Shown: piece by piece, positions 17,041 to 25,448 of the stretch
Layout of the letters: every line of letters begins with the position of its first letter
Numbering within the stretch: position 1 is the first letter of the stretch
NCBI GenBank assembly: GCA_903905065.1
Contig: CAIVEW010000100.1
Span: 1-64,000, forward strand
DNA from: an uncultured Bacteroidota bacterium
GTDB taxonomy: Bacteria; Bacteroidota; Bacteroidia; Chitinophagales; Chitinophagaceae
Direction of reading: 5' to 3'
Length of the DNA: 64,000 bases
Translations under genes and position numbers: made by a program
Notes under the pieces: generated by a model
What the model was told of the DNA's origin: nothing
The model's input: only the letters and a program-made list of their open reading frames with translations
Database searches by the model: none

Positions 17041-17541
17041 TTATTCCAGCTCTATTAGTACCGCACCTTTCTCTACAGCTGTACGCTCGCCTACTTTTAT
17101 TGACTTTACCGTTGCCTGCGCCGTCGCCTTCAGTATATTTTCCATTTTCATGGCCTCCAGTATTATGAGCGCATCACCTTTGTTTATCTGCTGTCCTGCT
17201 GTTACCAGCACTTTCAATACCATGCCCGGCATCGGCGCCTTTACCGGCTCTGCTTTTTGCATAGACCGGAGATCCATTCCCATATTCTTCAGCAGCAAGT
17301 CTATCGGTTCCTGTATGCTTATCTTATATTGCTGGCCGTTCACTCTTAAAATTACCTCTTTCGTTTTGCGGTCGGTACTCTCAATGATAGCCGTATAGCT
17401 TTTGCCGTTGTACAAAATGCTGATGAGCCCATTCGATTGCCATGCTGCGTCCCACTCAACAGCCACATCACTTATTAAAAACTTCCCGTCCTCCTGCTTT
17501 ATCGAAAAGGTATCCTTGTCATTAACTGTGGCCTGTAACAT
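17041..17541 (-). CDS. Biotin carboxyl carrier-type protein
   Basis: About 166 residues. The C-terminal biotinyl domain has the biotin-acceptor motif EAMKM (lysine 132 from the ATG) and the conserved APMPGMVLKVLV lead-in. The N-terminal 90 residues are a beta-rich domain, as in the carrier part of acyl-CoA (propionyl- or acetyl-CoA type) carboxylases. A TTG at 17568 lies inside the promoter, so ATG 17541 is used. No carboxylase subunit is adjacent; accD is 16 kb away. It may serve acetyl-CoA or another acyl-CoA carboxylase. Confidence 0.88.
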   Translation of the reverse strand: MLQATVNDKDTFSIKQEDGKFLISDVAVEWDAAWQSNGLISILYNGKSYTAIIESTDRKTKEVILRVNGQQYKISIQEPIDLLLKNMGMDLRSMQKAEPVKAPMPGMVLKVLVTAGQQINKGDALIILEAMKMENILKATAQATVKSIKVGERTAVEKGAVLIELE

Positions 17542-17565
17542 TCCCGCGTAATAGATTTTAGTGTG

Positions 17566-17573
17566 CAAAAATA
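17566..17573 (-). promoter_or_regulatory. -7 promoter box of the biotin carrier gene (TATTTTTG)
   Basis: Matches TAnnTTTG. It ends 24 bases before the ATG at 17541 and argues against the TTG start at 17568. Confidence 0.6.
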
Positions 17574-17589
17574 GTGATTTGCTATTGTA

Positions 17590-17982
17590 TCAGGAACTCT
17601 GTTTCAACGTTTTCAGATAGTCCCTGATGCCATAATCAATAAATATTTCTTCGTTTTTAGCAATCGGCTTAATCGCGGTAAAAAGTAATTCGCTATCCAG
17701 TTTCGACATACCTTCATACTCCTGCAGCTCATATTTTGCATTTGGCTTGTCCATGTTGTTGTATAACGATCCATAGCCCAGCGCCATCAGTACAGAGTCC
17801 CCCTCATATTCGTATACATAACTATGAAGGGCAGTTTTCATAATAAGGGCAGCATCCTTCCTCCACAATATGAGTATGGGGCAAATTTCTATTGTTTCGT
17901 TCACCTTAATATCCTTTGAAGCAAAAACCCCTCTTCCGGCGTTCTTAATACCTGACTTGGCGATGTATATCTTACTGTTCAT
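17590..17982 (-). CDS. SET domain-containing protein
   Basis: A 130-residue stand-alone SET domain, the fold of protein-lysine methyltransferases. It shows GIKNAGRGVFASKDIKVNETIE at the N-terminus (the GxGxFA motif) and EEIFIDYGIRDY at the C-terminus (the ExxxDYG motif). The usual NHxxxPN motif reads NNMDKPN, so the histidine is an asparagine. No pre- or post-SET zinc module is present. Bacterial substrates are mostly unknown; enzymatic activity is not certain. Confidence 0.85.
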   Translation of the reverse strand: MNSKIYIAKSGIKNAGRGVFASKDIKVNETIEICPILILWRKDAALIMKTALHSYVYEYEGDSVLMALGYGSLYNNMDKPNAKYELQEYEGMSKLDSELLFTAIKPIAKNEEIFIDYGIRDYLKTLKQSS

Positions 17983-18045
17983 ATTTTACTATAGCGGGTT
18001 AGCGCGGGCGGAAAGGTCTGATTATTTGTCGACATTATTGTACAT

Positions 18046-18053
18046 CAAATTTA
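18046..18053 (-). promoter_or_regulatory. -7 promoter box of the SET gene (TAAATTTG)
   Basis: Matches TAnnTTTG on the minus strand, about 65 bases before the start at 17982. Confidence 0.45.
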
Positions 18054-18066
18054 TCCGCAGAAAATG

Positions 18067-19122
18067 TTAGGCGGATGTACGGTCCAAGGTAAACCCAAAT
18101 GACGAGCCGACGCCAACTTTGCTTCTTACATTAACGGTTTGCCCATGGGCTTCAACAATGTGCTTCACTATAGCCAGGCCTAGTCCGGTGCCGCCTATTG
18201 CACGCGCCCGGCTACGGTCGGCTCGGTAAAAACGTTCGAAGATGCGCGGCAGATGTTCCTCCGCTATTCCCGGTCCATCGTCAGATATTTCAATGTATAC
18301 GTGCTTATCGTCCATTTCGTAGCAGCCTGCAATCACAGAGCCTTGATCGTTACCGTACTTTATGGCATTTTCCACAAGGTTCACCAGTACTTGCTTTATT
18401 TTCTGCTTATCCGCATTCACGTATATCGGTCGTTCGGTGCCTTTTTTAAAGGTCAGGTGGATATTTCGCTCTTTTGCCTTCAGCGACAGTTCCTCATAAA
18501 CATCCTTTATAAGGTCTTGTATGCCGAATGATTCCTGTATCACCGGTATTTTACCTGACTCCAACTTTGATATTTCGTCGAGGTCATCCACCAGGCGCAC
18601 CAGGCGGTCTATGCTCTTTGATGCGTTAGTTAAGAACTTCCTGTTTACTTCTTTGTCTTCAAGGGCACCGCCCAGTAAGGTGTCCACATAACCTTGTATG
18701 GAAAAGATGGGGGTACGTAGCTCATGGGCCAGGTTCATTAAAAACTCCTTTCTGAATTGCTCATTGGCATGCAGCATCTCTATTTCGTCTTTTTTCTGCA
18801 TGGCCCACTTCTCCACATCCTCGCTTACCTCTTCAATGGATTTTTGCGGCAAAATGTTTTTATAAAAAAACTCTTCCTTCTTTGTTGCCTTGATCTGGTA
18901 AATGAATTTGTAAATGATCTTGATCTTCCGGTAAATAAACCGGGTCAGCGTGTAATAATATATCCCATATATCACTGCGAAAGTAACAATGAAAACAAGG
19001 ATAGGAGTATACCACGGTTGGTGTAAGAACAAGCTCAACAGCGCGTTGGCAGTTGCAATAAGCGCTGCGGTAATGAACGACAATAAACGAGGGGAAAGGT
19101 TTTTGGTATCCAGTACAGACAT
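18067..19122 (-). CDS. Membrane sensor histidine kinase, PhoR-like
   Basis: About 351 residues. Two N-terminal membrane helices (LLSFITAALIATANALLSLFL; TPILVFIVTFAVIYGIYYY) are almost adjacent, so there is little sensor domain outside. The HisKA domain carries the phospho-acceptor in FLMNLAHELRTPIFS. The ATPase domain has NLVENAIKYG (N box), DDGPGIAEEHL (G1), FERFYRADRSRA (F) and GTGLGLAIVKH (G2). The ATG at 19122 is chosen; a longer frame to 19356 is not kinase-like. No response regulator is next to it. Confidence 0.9.
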   Translation of the reverse strand: MSVLDTKNLSPRLLSFITAALIATANALLSLFLHQPWYTPILVFIVTFAVIYGIYYYTLTRFIYRKIKIIYKFIYQIKATKKEEFFYKNILPQKSIEEVSEDVEKWAMQKKDEIEMLHANEQFRKEFLMNLAHELRTPIFSIQGYVDTLLGGALEDKEVNRKFLTNASKSIDRLVRLVDDLDEISKLESGKIPVIQESFGIQDLIKDVYEELSLKAKERNIHLTFKKGTERPIYVNADKQKIKQVLVNLVENAIKYGNDQGSVIAGCYEMDDKHVYIEISDDGPGIAEEHLPRIFERFYRADRSRARAIGGTGLGLAIVKHIVEAHGQTVNVRSKVGVGSSFGFTLDRTSA

Positions 19123-19456
19123 GCGACTAAGATAAGGCAAAAAGTGATATTGGGTTCGGCACCTGTTATACCTTTTGGTTAAATAAAGCATTTGCAATGT
19201 GCAGAACTGCGAATACACCACTCCTGAAAAGTCAATTTTACGGACACGAATAAGTTCAATAAGTAATGGCAGGGCCAAATATTCGAAAATCGTATCGTTG
19301 CAAAATTTTGAAAAACGAACATGGAATAGATTTAAAAACACATACCTAGTCACCATTTACTGTTTAGGCCAATACAAATCGATTAAAACAATATTTATTA
19401 AATTTCTTCCTATTTAAGCAAACCGTTGTAATTTAGTAACCCCAAAAACGCTACAC
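19123..19456. other. Gene-poor stretch between the histidine kinase and a small gene
   Basis: About 330 bases between divergent genes. The minus-strand frame stays open to 19356, but its translation is Cys/Tyr-rich with no signal, so I treat it as non-coding. Near the right end TAATTTAG (19428-19435) is one base off the -7 consensus for the plus-strand gene at 19457. No repeat or RNA structure is evident. Confidence 0.5.
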
Positions 19457-19729
19457 ATGGAACAGATGATAGTGGAATACGATTATTACAGTGATAAGAT
19501 CCACCCACGGTGCCTGGCAGAATTTCAATCACGTGTAAAACATATATACAAAGACCACAGGGTTACGGTCATTTGCCAGGTAAAGGAGCACACTGTGAAC
19601 AAACACACAAAGTTGCAGTTGTGGCTGTTGCATCCGGAGCTGCAGGAGTGGCTTAATGACGCAGAATTGAAGGAAGTGATCATTGATAACCTCAAGGAGA
19701 AATTTGAGTTTTGTGTGATCAACTACTAA
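19457..19729 (+). CDS. Small conserved-looking hypothetical protein
   Basis: A 90-residue soluble protein with alternating strands and helices (MIVEYDYYSDKIHPRC; RVTVICQVKEHTVNKHTKLQL; EWLNDAELKEVIIDNLKEKF). No family recognised and no signal peptide. Codon use resembles the neighbours. Confidence 0.65.
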   Translation: MEQMIVEYDYYSDKIHPRCLAEFQSRVKHIYKDHRVTVICQVKEHTVNKHTKLQLWLLHPELQEWLNDAELKEVIIDNLKEKFEFCVINY

Positions 19730-19744
19730 CGCACCGCTGGTTAC

Positions 19745-21556
19745 TTAGGCTTCAAACAACTGCAGTTTGTTCAGGTTCCGGTAAAGGCCTTCTTCTATAG
19801 TTATCAATTCCTGGTGCGTGCCACTTTCTTTCACTTTTCCCTCTTCCAGCACCACTATTACATCTGCATTGCGTATGGTGGATAGTCGGTGAGCGATCAC
19901 AAAAGAGGTACGATTCTTCATCAGGTTTTGCAAAGCTTCCTGCACCAAAGATTCCGATTCAGAATCGAGTGAGCTTGTGGCTTCATCAAGGAGCAGGATG
20001 ACGGGGTCTTTCAATATAGCTCTGGCAATAGCCACCCGCTGCCGCTGACCACCAGAAAGCTTTACACCGCGCTCCCCTACTACTGTTTCGTAGCCTTCAG
20101 GGAAACCCATGATAAAATCATGTGCATTTGCTTTTCGTGCTGCAGCATGTACATCTTTAATACTTGCGCCAGGCTTGCCATACGCTATATTCTCAAGAAT
20201 AGTTCCTCCGAATAGAAGTATGTCCTGCGGTACCAATGCCATCTGCTTACGAAGTTGTGTGAGCGGTATTGTTCCGGCCTCTTTACCATCAAACAAAATC
20301 CGGCCCTTATCCGGTTCATAAAACCGCAGCAGCAACGACGCCAATGTGCTTTTGCCAGCGCCGCTCGGACCTACAATTGCAATCTGCTGGCCGCTGCGGG
20401 CCTGTATGGTCACATCTTTTATTACTTCTACTTCTTTTCGGGATGGATAGCTGAACCCGATATTTTCCAAAGAAACGTTGCCGTGAAGCCTGAACTCGTC
20501 TTGCAACTCCACTGCAGCTATCTCCACATTTTCGGATGGCTCCTTCAGCAATTCACGCACACGTTGCGTGGCGCCCAACGTTTTCTGAAGCTGCGAATAC
20601 AACTCCGCAAAGCCAGCCATCGTGCCGCCGACAAATGCGGTGTAAACCACAAAGGCGGTAAGGTCGCCAAAAGAGAGATGCCCCTGCTGCATGAGGCCCG
20701 CACCGTACCACACGACAAGTACTATTGCCCCAAACACACTGAACAACATGAATGAAACAAATATGCCCCTGAAACGGCCATTGCTGATAGCTAGTTTTAC
20801 CACATCGTTAATGCTTTTAGTGTACCTTTTTATTTCATACCACTCATTTGAAAATGCTTTTACATTGCTTATACCTTGCAACGTTTCCTGCACTATTGTG
20901 CCAGATTCGGCAAGCTGATCCTGCGCCTGGCGGGACAGCTTGCGGATAAACTTGCCGAACACAAGTGCAATAACTATAATGACCGGCACAACCGATAACA
21001 TGAGAAGAGTCATTTTCATGTTTATATACATGATCATGCCCATACCAATAATGAGAACAAGTATGCCGCGCAATATTTCGGCAAAGACACTGGTTACCGC
21101 ATCCTGTATCTGCGACACGTCGGCAGTTATCCTGCTGGAAAGCTCTCCCACCCTGCGCTGCGCAAAGAAGTCCATAGGCATAATGATCATGTGCCGGTAG
21201 ATATCAGTGCGCATATCCGCTACAGTGTGCTCACCAACATAAGTAAACAGGTATATACGGAGGAAAGAGAAAACCATTTGCACCGCCAAAACTGCTATCA
21301 TGATCAGGGCAATGGTACCGGGCGTGAATGCGAAAGGCCCCGTGAGATCCCCATGGGCGCTGTCTATCAGCTTCTTCAGAAGGAACGGAAATGCCATGGT
21401 AGTGCCGCTGGACAAGCCAATAAACACAAGGCCTGGGATAAAAACACGGTTGTAGGGGCGCAGGTAACGGAATATCACCATTGCCTCCTTTATCGATTCC
21501 TTACTGATCTTCACCTTTGGTGATTCTTCCTTATTGTCTCCTCGTGGTCTGGCCAT
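19745..21556 (-). CDS. ABC exporter, fused permease-ATPase
   Basis: A 603-residue half-transporter of the MsbA/lipid-multidrug exporter type that would act as a homodimer. Six membrane helices in residues about 30-330 include FAQRRVGELSSRITADVSQIQ. The ATPase domain has Walker A GPSGAGKST, signature LSGGQRQR, Walker B ILLLDEATSSLD and switch histidine IAHRLSTI. Substrate not evident. The leader (about 57 bases) carries a heptamer array. Confidence 0.94.
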   Translation of the reverse strand: MARPRGDNKEESPKVKISKESIKEAMVIFRYLRPYNRVFIPGLVFIGLSSGTTMAFPFLLKKLIDSAHGDLTGPFAFTPGTIALIMIAVLAVQMVFSFLRIYLFTYVGEHTVADMRTDIYRHMIIMPMDFFAQRRVGELSSRITADVSQIQDAVTSVFAEILRGILVLIIGMGMIMYINMKMTLLMLSVVPVIIVIALVFGKFIRKLSRQAQDQLAESGTIVQETLQGISNVKAFSNEWYEIKRYTKSINDVVKLAISNGRFRGIFVSFMLFSVFGAIVLVVWYGAGLMQQGHLSFGDLTAFVVYTAFVGGTMAGFAELYSQLQKTLGATQRVRELLKEPSENVEIAAVELQDEFRLHGNVSLENIGFSYPSRKEVEVIKDVTIQARSGQQIAIVGPSGAGKSTLASLLLRFYEPDKGRILFDGKEAGTIPLTQLRKQMALVPQDILLFGGTILENIAYGKPGASIKDVHAAARKANAHDFIMGFPEGYETVVGERGVKLSGGQRQRVAIARAILKDPVILLLDEATSSLDSESESLVQEALQNLMKNRTSFVIAHRLSTIRNADVIVVLEEGKVKESGTHQELITIEEGLYRNLNKLQLFEA

Positions 21557-21561
21557 AATCT

Positions 21562-21596
21562 AGTCGTAAATCGTAAGTCATTAGTCGTAAGTCTGA
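21562..21596. repeat. AGTCGTA heptamer array in the ABC exporter leader
   Basis: Five 7-base units at 21562, 21569, 21576, 21583 and 21590; AGTCGTA is exact at 21562 and 21583, with the variants AATCGTA, AGTCATT and AGTCTGA. It lies between the -7 box (21620-21627, minus) and the start codon at 21556, so it is transcribed. Confidence 0.75.
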
Positions 21597-21619
21597 GACT
21601 TCGACTATGGAAATTGGCG

Positions 21620-21627
21620 CAAAGGTA
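21620..21627 (-). promoter_or_regulatory. -7 promoter box of the ABC exporter (TACCTTTG)
   Basis: Perfect TAnnTTTG on the minus strand, 63 bases before the start codon at 21556. Confidence 0.6.
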
Positions 21628-21712
21628 CCCAACCGTGTGCTTCAAAATTATTATTATCGGTAAATGTTTCCGTTTGGTCGGTAGATGATCCCATCATAGC
21701 AAAATACTTTTA

Positions 21713-21720
21713 TAGTTTTG
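21713..21720 (+). promoter_or_regulatory. -7 promoter box of the MFS gene (TAGTTTTG)
   Basis: Matches TAnnTTTG, 13 bases before the ATG at 21734; the leader would be very short. Confidence 0.6.
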
Positions 21721-21733
21721 TCGGCCAATTCAA

Positions 21734-23017
21734 ATGCAAATGACCGTAAAACGTAATGCCGCTCTGGGATTCATCTTCATTACGATCCTTATCGACGTAA
21801 TTGGGTTCGGGATAATCATACCCGTGCTACCTGCCCTTATCAGGCAGCTAACCGGCGGTGACATCACTGTTGCTGCTAAGTATGGTAGCTGGCTTACGTT
21901 TGCCTACGCTATTATGATGTTCATTTCGTCCCCCTTTATCGGTTCCCTAAGCGACCGATACGGCAGGCGCCCTATTCTGCTGTTTGCACTTGCGGGATTA
22001 GGTATAGACTATCTTTTCCAGGCATTTTCGCCTACTATCACTTTACTATTTATTGGTCGCATTATTGCTGGTATTACCGGGGCTAGTTTTACTACTGCCT
22101 CCGCCTACATCGCAGATATCAGCGCTCCGGAAAAACGCGCACAAAATTTTGGAATGGTGGGCGTAGCCTTCGGGCTTGGCTTTATTATAGGCCCTGCGAT
22201 TGGTGGCTTCTGTAGCGAGATAGGGAAGCACATGGGTCATACTGGCATGTTTGACTGGACAGTTCGCCTGCCATTTGTTGTTGCAGCGGTATTCAGCTTG
22301 CTGAATGTGCTTTATGGTTTCTTTGTACTACCGGAATCGCTGTTGCCGGAAAACCGGAGAGAATTTGATATCAGGCGCGCTAACCCGATCGGCACGCTCA
22401 AACAATTGCGGAAGTATAAAGTACTCATTGGTCTGTCCGTGTCTTATTTCCTTATCAATCTTGGCTCACATGCTTTGCAATCCAACTGGAGTTATTATAC
22501 GATCTATAAATTCAACTGGAGCTCGCTTATGGTTGGCCTTTCCCTGTCGGTAGTCGGACTGTTGGTTGCAGCGGTACAGGGTGGCCTGATGCGCGTTGTT
22601 GTTCCGTGGCTTGGGGAAAAAGTATCTGTTTTTACTGGGCTATCTTTTTTTGTAGTAGGAATGATATTGTTTGCATTTGCCAACCAGGGATGGATGATGT
22701 TCGCCTTTTTGGTTCCTTATTGCCTTAGCGGTATCGGTGGGCCTGCTATGGGCGGCATTATGGCGAACCAGGTACCGAATAACGAACAAGGTGAACTGCA
22801 GGGAGCCTTAAGCAGTCTTATGAGTATTACGGCATTCCTCGGCCCGGTGCTCATGAACAATCTGTTTGCCTGGTTTACCGGAGATAACGCTCCATTTAAA
22901 TTTCCCGGTATGCCATTCATTGCAGGCGGACTGTGCGGGCTATTGGGTATAATGTTTGCAATTGCCCCGCTACGACACTACCACAACGCAAAACAAGCAG
23001 CGAAAACCGAGGCGTAA
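21734..23017 (+). CDS. MFS transporter, TetA-like (TCR/Tet family)
   Basis: A 427-residue, 12-helix proton-coupled exporter. The loop 2-3 motif reads GSLSDRYGRRPILL, and the TM5 (antiporter) region GMVGVAFGLGFIIGPAIGG has the drug:H+ antiporter C motif. TM1 reads ITILIDVIGFGIIIPVLPALI, close to TetA. The likely function is drug or metabolite export. An ATG at 21740 is also possible. It is divergent from the ABC exporter. Confidence 0.92.
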   Translation: MQMTVKRNAALGFIFITILIDVIGFGIIIPVLPALIRQLTGGDITVAAKYGSWLTFAYAIMMFISSPFIGSLSDRYGRRPILLFALAGLGIDYLFQAFSPTITLLFIGRIIAGITGASFTTASAYIADISAPEKRAQNFGMVGVAFGLGFIIGPAIGGFCSEIGKHMGHTGMFDWTVRLPFVVAAVFSLLNVLYGFFVLPESLLPENRREFDIRRANPIGTLKQLRKYKVLIGLSVSYFLINLGSHALQSNWSYYTIYKFNWSSLMVGLSLSVVGLLVAAVQGGLMRVVVPWLGEKVSVFTGLSFFVVGMILFAFANQGWMMFAFLVPYCLSGIGGPAMGGIMANQVPNNEQGELQGALSSLMSITAFLGPVLMNNLFAWFTGDNAPFKFPGMPFIAGGLCGLLGIMFAIAPLRHYHNAKQAAKTEA

Positions 23018-23020
23018 GTT

Positions 23021-23299
23021 TTATTCCTTTTTCCTGTTTTTATAGTCAATGATACGTTGGTTGCGCGCCTTGTCTTCGGCATCCTCTGCCTTTTCTTCTT
23101 TTTTTATTGCTTTCCTTAGCCGCCTCTTTTCCCTTCTACCGGTTAGCCGGCGGTATTCCTTTTTCTCTCTCCTTTCTTCACGGCGGACAGCGCGATCTTC
23201 AGCCTTTGTGTATCCCACCTGTGCAGTTGAAGGAGTTGTTGCCAGCAAAAAAAAGAAAATAGCTATAAAAATGTACCTGTTCAATCCTGGGTGACGCAT
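23021..23299 (-). CDS. Small secreted, highly charged protein
   Basis: A 92-residue protein with a signal peptide (IAIFFFLLATTPSTAQ) followed by a Lys/Arg/Glu-rich helical region (RREERREKKEYRRLTGRREK). No family recognised. It ends 3 bases from the convergent MFS gene. Confidence 0.65.
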   Translation of the reverse strand: MRHPGLNRYIFIAIFFFLLATTPSTAQVGYTKAEDRAVRREERREKKEYRRLTGRREKRRLRKAIKKEEKAEDAEDKARNQRIIDYKNRKKE

Positions 23300-23456
23300 T
23301 TACGATATATAAACCAACTACTATAATAGAAATATGAACAAATACCTGGCTGCAAATTTAAGCAAAGAACAGCAATATACGTTTGAGGGCGCTATACTAA
23401 CAGTATACAGGCCGCCTTGCGGCAGCCTGTATAAGTGCTTAAAATTGGCGCTATTA

Positions 23457-23762
23457 TTAATGACGGTAGCCATGGTCATAATGTCCGTGACCGTAATATC
23501 CATGACCGTAGCCACGTCCGTAATACCTATGTCCATAATACGGCCTGCCGTAGTATCCCCCACCAACAACGACCGGCACTGGCGGTACATAAACCGGAGG
23601 TACATATACCCTGGGGGCAGGAATGTATGCCCTAACCACCGGATGTGGCACATACCAACCTCCTCTATGATAACCTCTCCAATGCTGTGCACTGGCGGTA
23701 GAACTAATACCTGCTGATAATACCATTATCAAGAAAGCGGTTGCAATGACTTTGAATTTCAT
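23457..23762 (-). CDS. Secreted Gly/Tyr/His-rich repeat protein
   Basis: About 101 residues: a signal peptide ending STASAQ, then a Pro/Val segment with PAPRVYVPPVYVPP, then a C-terminal run of YYGH, YGRG and YGHG repeats ending in histidine. Probably an envelope or surface structural peptide; the His/Tyr content could bind metal. The ATG at 23762 gives the signal. An imperfect GC hairpin (23405-23432) lies downstream. Confidence 0.7.
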   Translation of the reverse strand: MKFKVIATAFLIMVLSAGISSTASAQHWRGYHRGGWYVPHPVVRAYIPAPRVYVPPVYVPPVPVVVGGGYYGRPYYGHRYYGRGYGHGYYGHGHYDHGYRH

Positions 23763-23870
23763 AACGTGTTGTTTTTTTGTTACACTAGATAGATGCAAAG
23801 AGCCTTCCAAAGTTTAATGCAATAATCTATAAACGCAGCAGAGCTGCCTTTTTAACATATTGTTGAACAC

Positions 23871-24113
23871 CTACTTGAGCCTGTCTATCTTTTTATTCAC
23901 AATTGCCAATTCTTCTTTGAGAAGGTCACTTAGCTCTTCCAGGGCTTCACGGTTATCATCGATATCTTTGTGCGAGCAAGTAAGTTTATGCTTCAGTTCG
24001 CGCAACTTGTTCCGGATGTCTTTGCCTTTGGCAGGCGCAAAAAGCACACCGGTTACCATTCCCACGGCCACTCCTGCGGCGACAGTATATAATACGTTTT
24101 TAGCCTTGCCCAT
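23871..24113 (-). CDS. YtxH domain-containing protein
   Basis: An 80-residue YtxH-type stress protein. An N-terminal membrane helix (VLYTVAAGVAVGMVTGVLFAP) is followed by the typical PAKGKDIRNKLRE motif and a charged amphipathic helix. Paralogous to the next gene upstream (24126-24374), with 12 bases between them, so probably one operon. Confidence 0.85.
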   Translation of the reverse strand: MGKAKNVLYTVAAGVAVGMVTGVLFAPAKGKDIRNKLRELKHKLTCSHKDIDDNREALEELSDLLKEELAIVNKKIDRLK

Positions 24114-24125
24114 AATTTCTGTTTT

Positions 24126-24374
24126 TTAGAATTTAATGCCCTCGATCTTGCGGTTAACTTTACCTAATTCTTTTTGCAGCGTTGACTTGATCTCTTCCAG
24201 GGACTCCCTGCCATCGTCAATACCATCAGCTACTGTACCAGATAGTTTCCGGGCACGCTTCAGCAATTTTTTTCTTGTTTCGGCGCCTTCTTCCGGGGCA
24301 ATAAGTACACCAAGTGCTGCGCCAATGGCAATACACGCACCGACTCCTAATAATACTCTGGTTGTCTTGTTCAT
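24126..24374 (-). CDS. YtxH domain-containing protein
   Basis: About 82 residues: a glycine-rich membrane helix (VLLGVGACIAIGAALGVLIAP) with the YtxH motif APEEGAETRKKLLKRA, then a helix ending LQKELGKVNRKIEGIKF, which mirrors the paralogue's tail. ATG 24374 is preferred. The promoter is at 24407. Its family is linked to general stress in Firmicutes; its role here is unknown. Confidence 0.85.
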   Translation of the reverse strand: MNKTTRVLLGVGACIAIGAALGVLIAPEEGAETRKKLLKRARKLSGTVADGIDDGRESLEEIKSTLQKELGKVNRKIEGIKF

Positions 24375-24406
24375 AAAATATGATTTAAAAAGTTGAAAGC
24401 ATTCCA

Positions 24407-24414
24407 CAAAAGTA
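24407..24414 (-). promoter_or_regulatory. -7 promoter box of the YtxH pair (TACTTTTG)
   Basis: Perfect TAnnTTTG on the minus strand, 32 bases before the start at 24374. Confidence 0.6.
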
Positions 24415-24554
24415 TAACAAGCAAGGCCTCAAAGTATGACGCTCGTCATCAGCGGCCATGATTGCAGTTAGCAGCATACAAAGTCCATGCCGTGGATAAA
24501 ATGTAGCCTGATTTAGGTTTTATCTGTATTTTTCCACTAGCATCTGTTTCTATC

Positions 24555-25073
24555 ATGAGATACATTCTTACCGTATTCTTTTTGCTGACCGGCTTTACCA
24601 TGCTGGCCCAACGTCACAACAATATAAACCCAACCGAGGAATTTAAGGTAACCGGTGCGATAAAAAAAGAAATGACGATCAGCATTAATGACCTTCAGAA
24701 GCACCGCCAGGAGTACATTGGTGATATTGTGATCAGGAATCACCGTGGTGACCCTAAGGATACCATAAGAGGACTGAAAGGCATACTGTTGAAGATCATG
24801 CTGGACAGTGTGGAAATGAACGCTGAAAAGCCGAAGGAGTACAGCGAGTTCTATATTTCACTCATAGCATCAGACGGTTACAAAAATGTCTATTCCTGGA
24901 ACGAAATATTCAATACAGAGGTAGGCAATCATATTTACATCGTTACCGAAATGGACGGTAAAACCATCGGCCAAATGCAGCAGCGCATACTCGTTATGTC
25001 GTTAGCAGATATAAACACTGGCCGCCGGCATTTGATAGCACTCGCTAAAGTAGAATTTAAAAAGGCAGAGTAA
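24555..25073 (+). CDS. Secreted molybdopterin-oxidoreductase-like domain protein
   Basis: A 172-residue exported protein with a signal peptide ending TMLAQ. TISINDLQKH, GLKGILLKIML and LIASDGYKNVYSWNEIF match the fold of the oxidoreductase molybdopterin-binding domain found in small Bacteroidota proteins. No conserved cofactor-ligating cysteine is visible, so it may bind another ligand or be non-catalytic. It ends 2 bases from the convergent gene. Confidence 0.65.
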   Translation: MRYILTVFFLLTGFTMLAQRHNNINPTEEFKVTGAIKKEMTISINDLQKHRQEYIGDIVIRNHRGDPKDTIRGLKGILLKIMLDSVEMNAEKPKEYSEFYISLIASDGYKNVYSWNEIFNTEVGNHIYIVTEMDGKTIGQMQQRILVMSLADINTGRRHLIALAKVEFKKAE

Positions 25074-25075
25074 AC

Positions 25076-25420
25076 TCATTTCTTCTTTTTCGATGCCTTC
25101 GCTTTTGGATTGTAGTCCAGCGCGATCTTTACCCACCAGGCGAGTTCTTTTTTTGTTTTCAGGGCCTCTTCGTACACATAAACAAAGCTTTTCATCGACT
25201 TGCCTTTCATAATCACCTCCTCACAACCATTCTTCTCAATGAGCATATCATGCAAGTCAGGATCTATGCGCACCATCAGCCGCTCCATGCCGCTTACACT
25301 TATACACATTTTCCCATTCACCATAAAGGTGACACCCCTGAACATTTCTTTTTCCTCTACTTCGGGCACCTCCGCAAGCAGTTCTCTTAATCTATCGGCA
25401 AGTTTTTCGTTGTAAGGCAT
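25076..25420 (-). CDS. TfoX/Sxy N-terminal domain protein
   Basis: A 114-residue cytosolic protein matching the TfoX N-terminal domain: EKEMFRGVTFMVNGKMCISV, then MVRIDPDLHDML and GKSMKSFVYV. The TfoX C-terminal helix-hairpin domain is absent. Stand-alone TfoX_N proteins are common; a role in competence is not implied. The Lys-rich tail ends at the stop. Confidence 0.85.
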   Translation of the reverse strand: MPYNEKLADRLRELLAEVPEVEEKEMFRGVTFMVNGKMCISVSGMERLMVRIDPDLHDMLIEKNGCEEVIMKGKSMKSFVYVYEEALKTKKELAWWVKIALDYNPKAKASKKKK

Positions 25421-25448
25421 AAATAAGCTTCAATTGTTGGATTTCAAG

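Noticed and set aside
19123-19356. Long N-terminus of the histidine kinase
   Set aside because: Not kinase-like, rich in Cys/Tyr, and it lies before a good ATG followed by the first membrane helix.
23405-23432. Hairpin after the Gly/Tyr/His gene as a fourth palindrome element
   Set aside because: Different sequence and no flanking array or T-tract; kept only as an unassigned hairpin.
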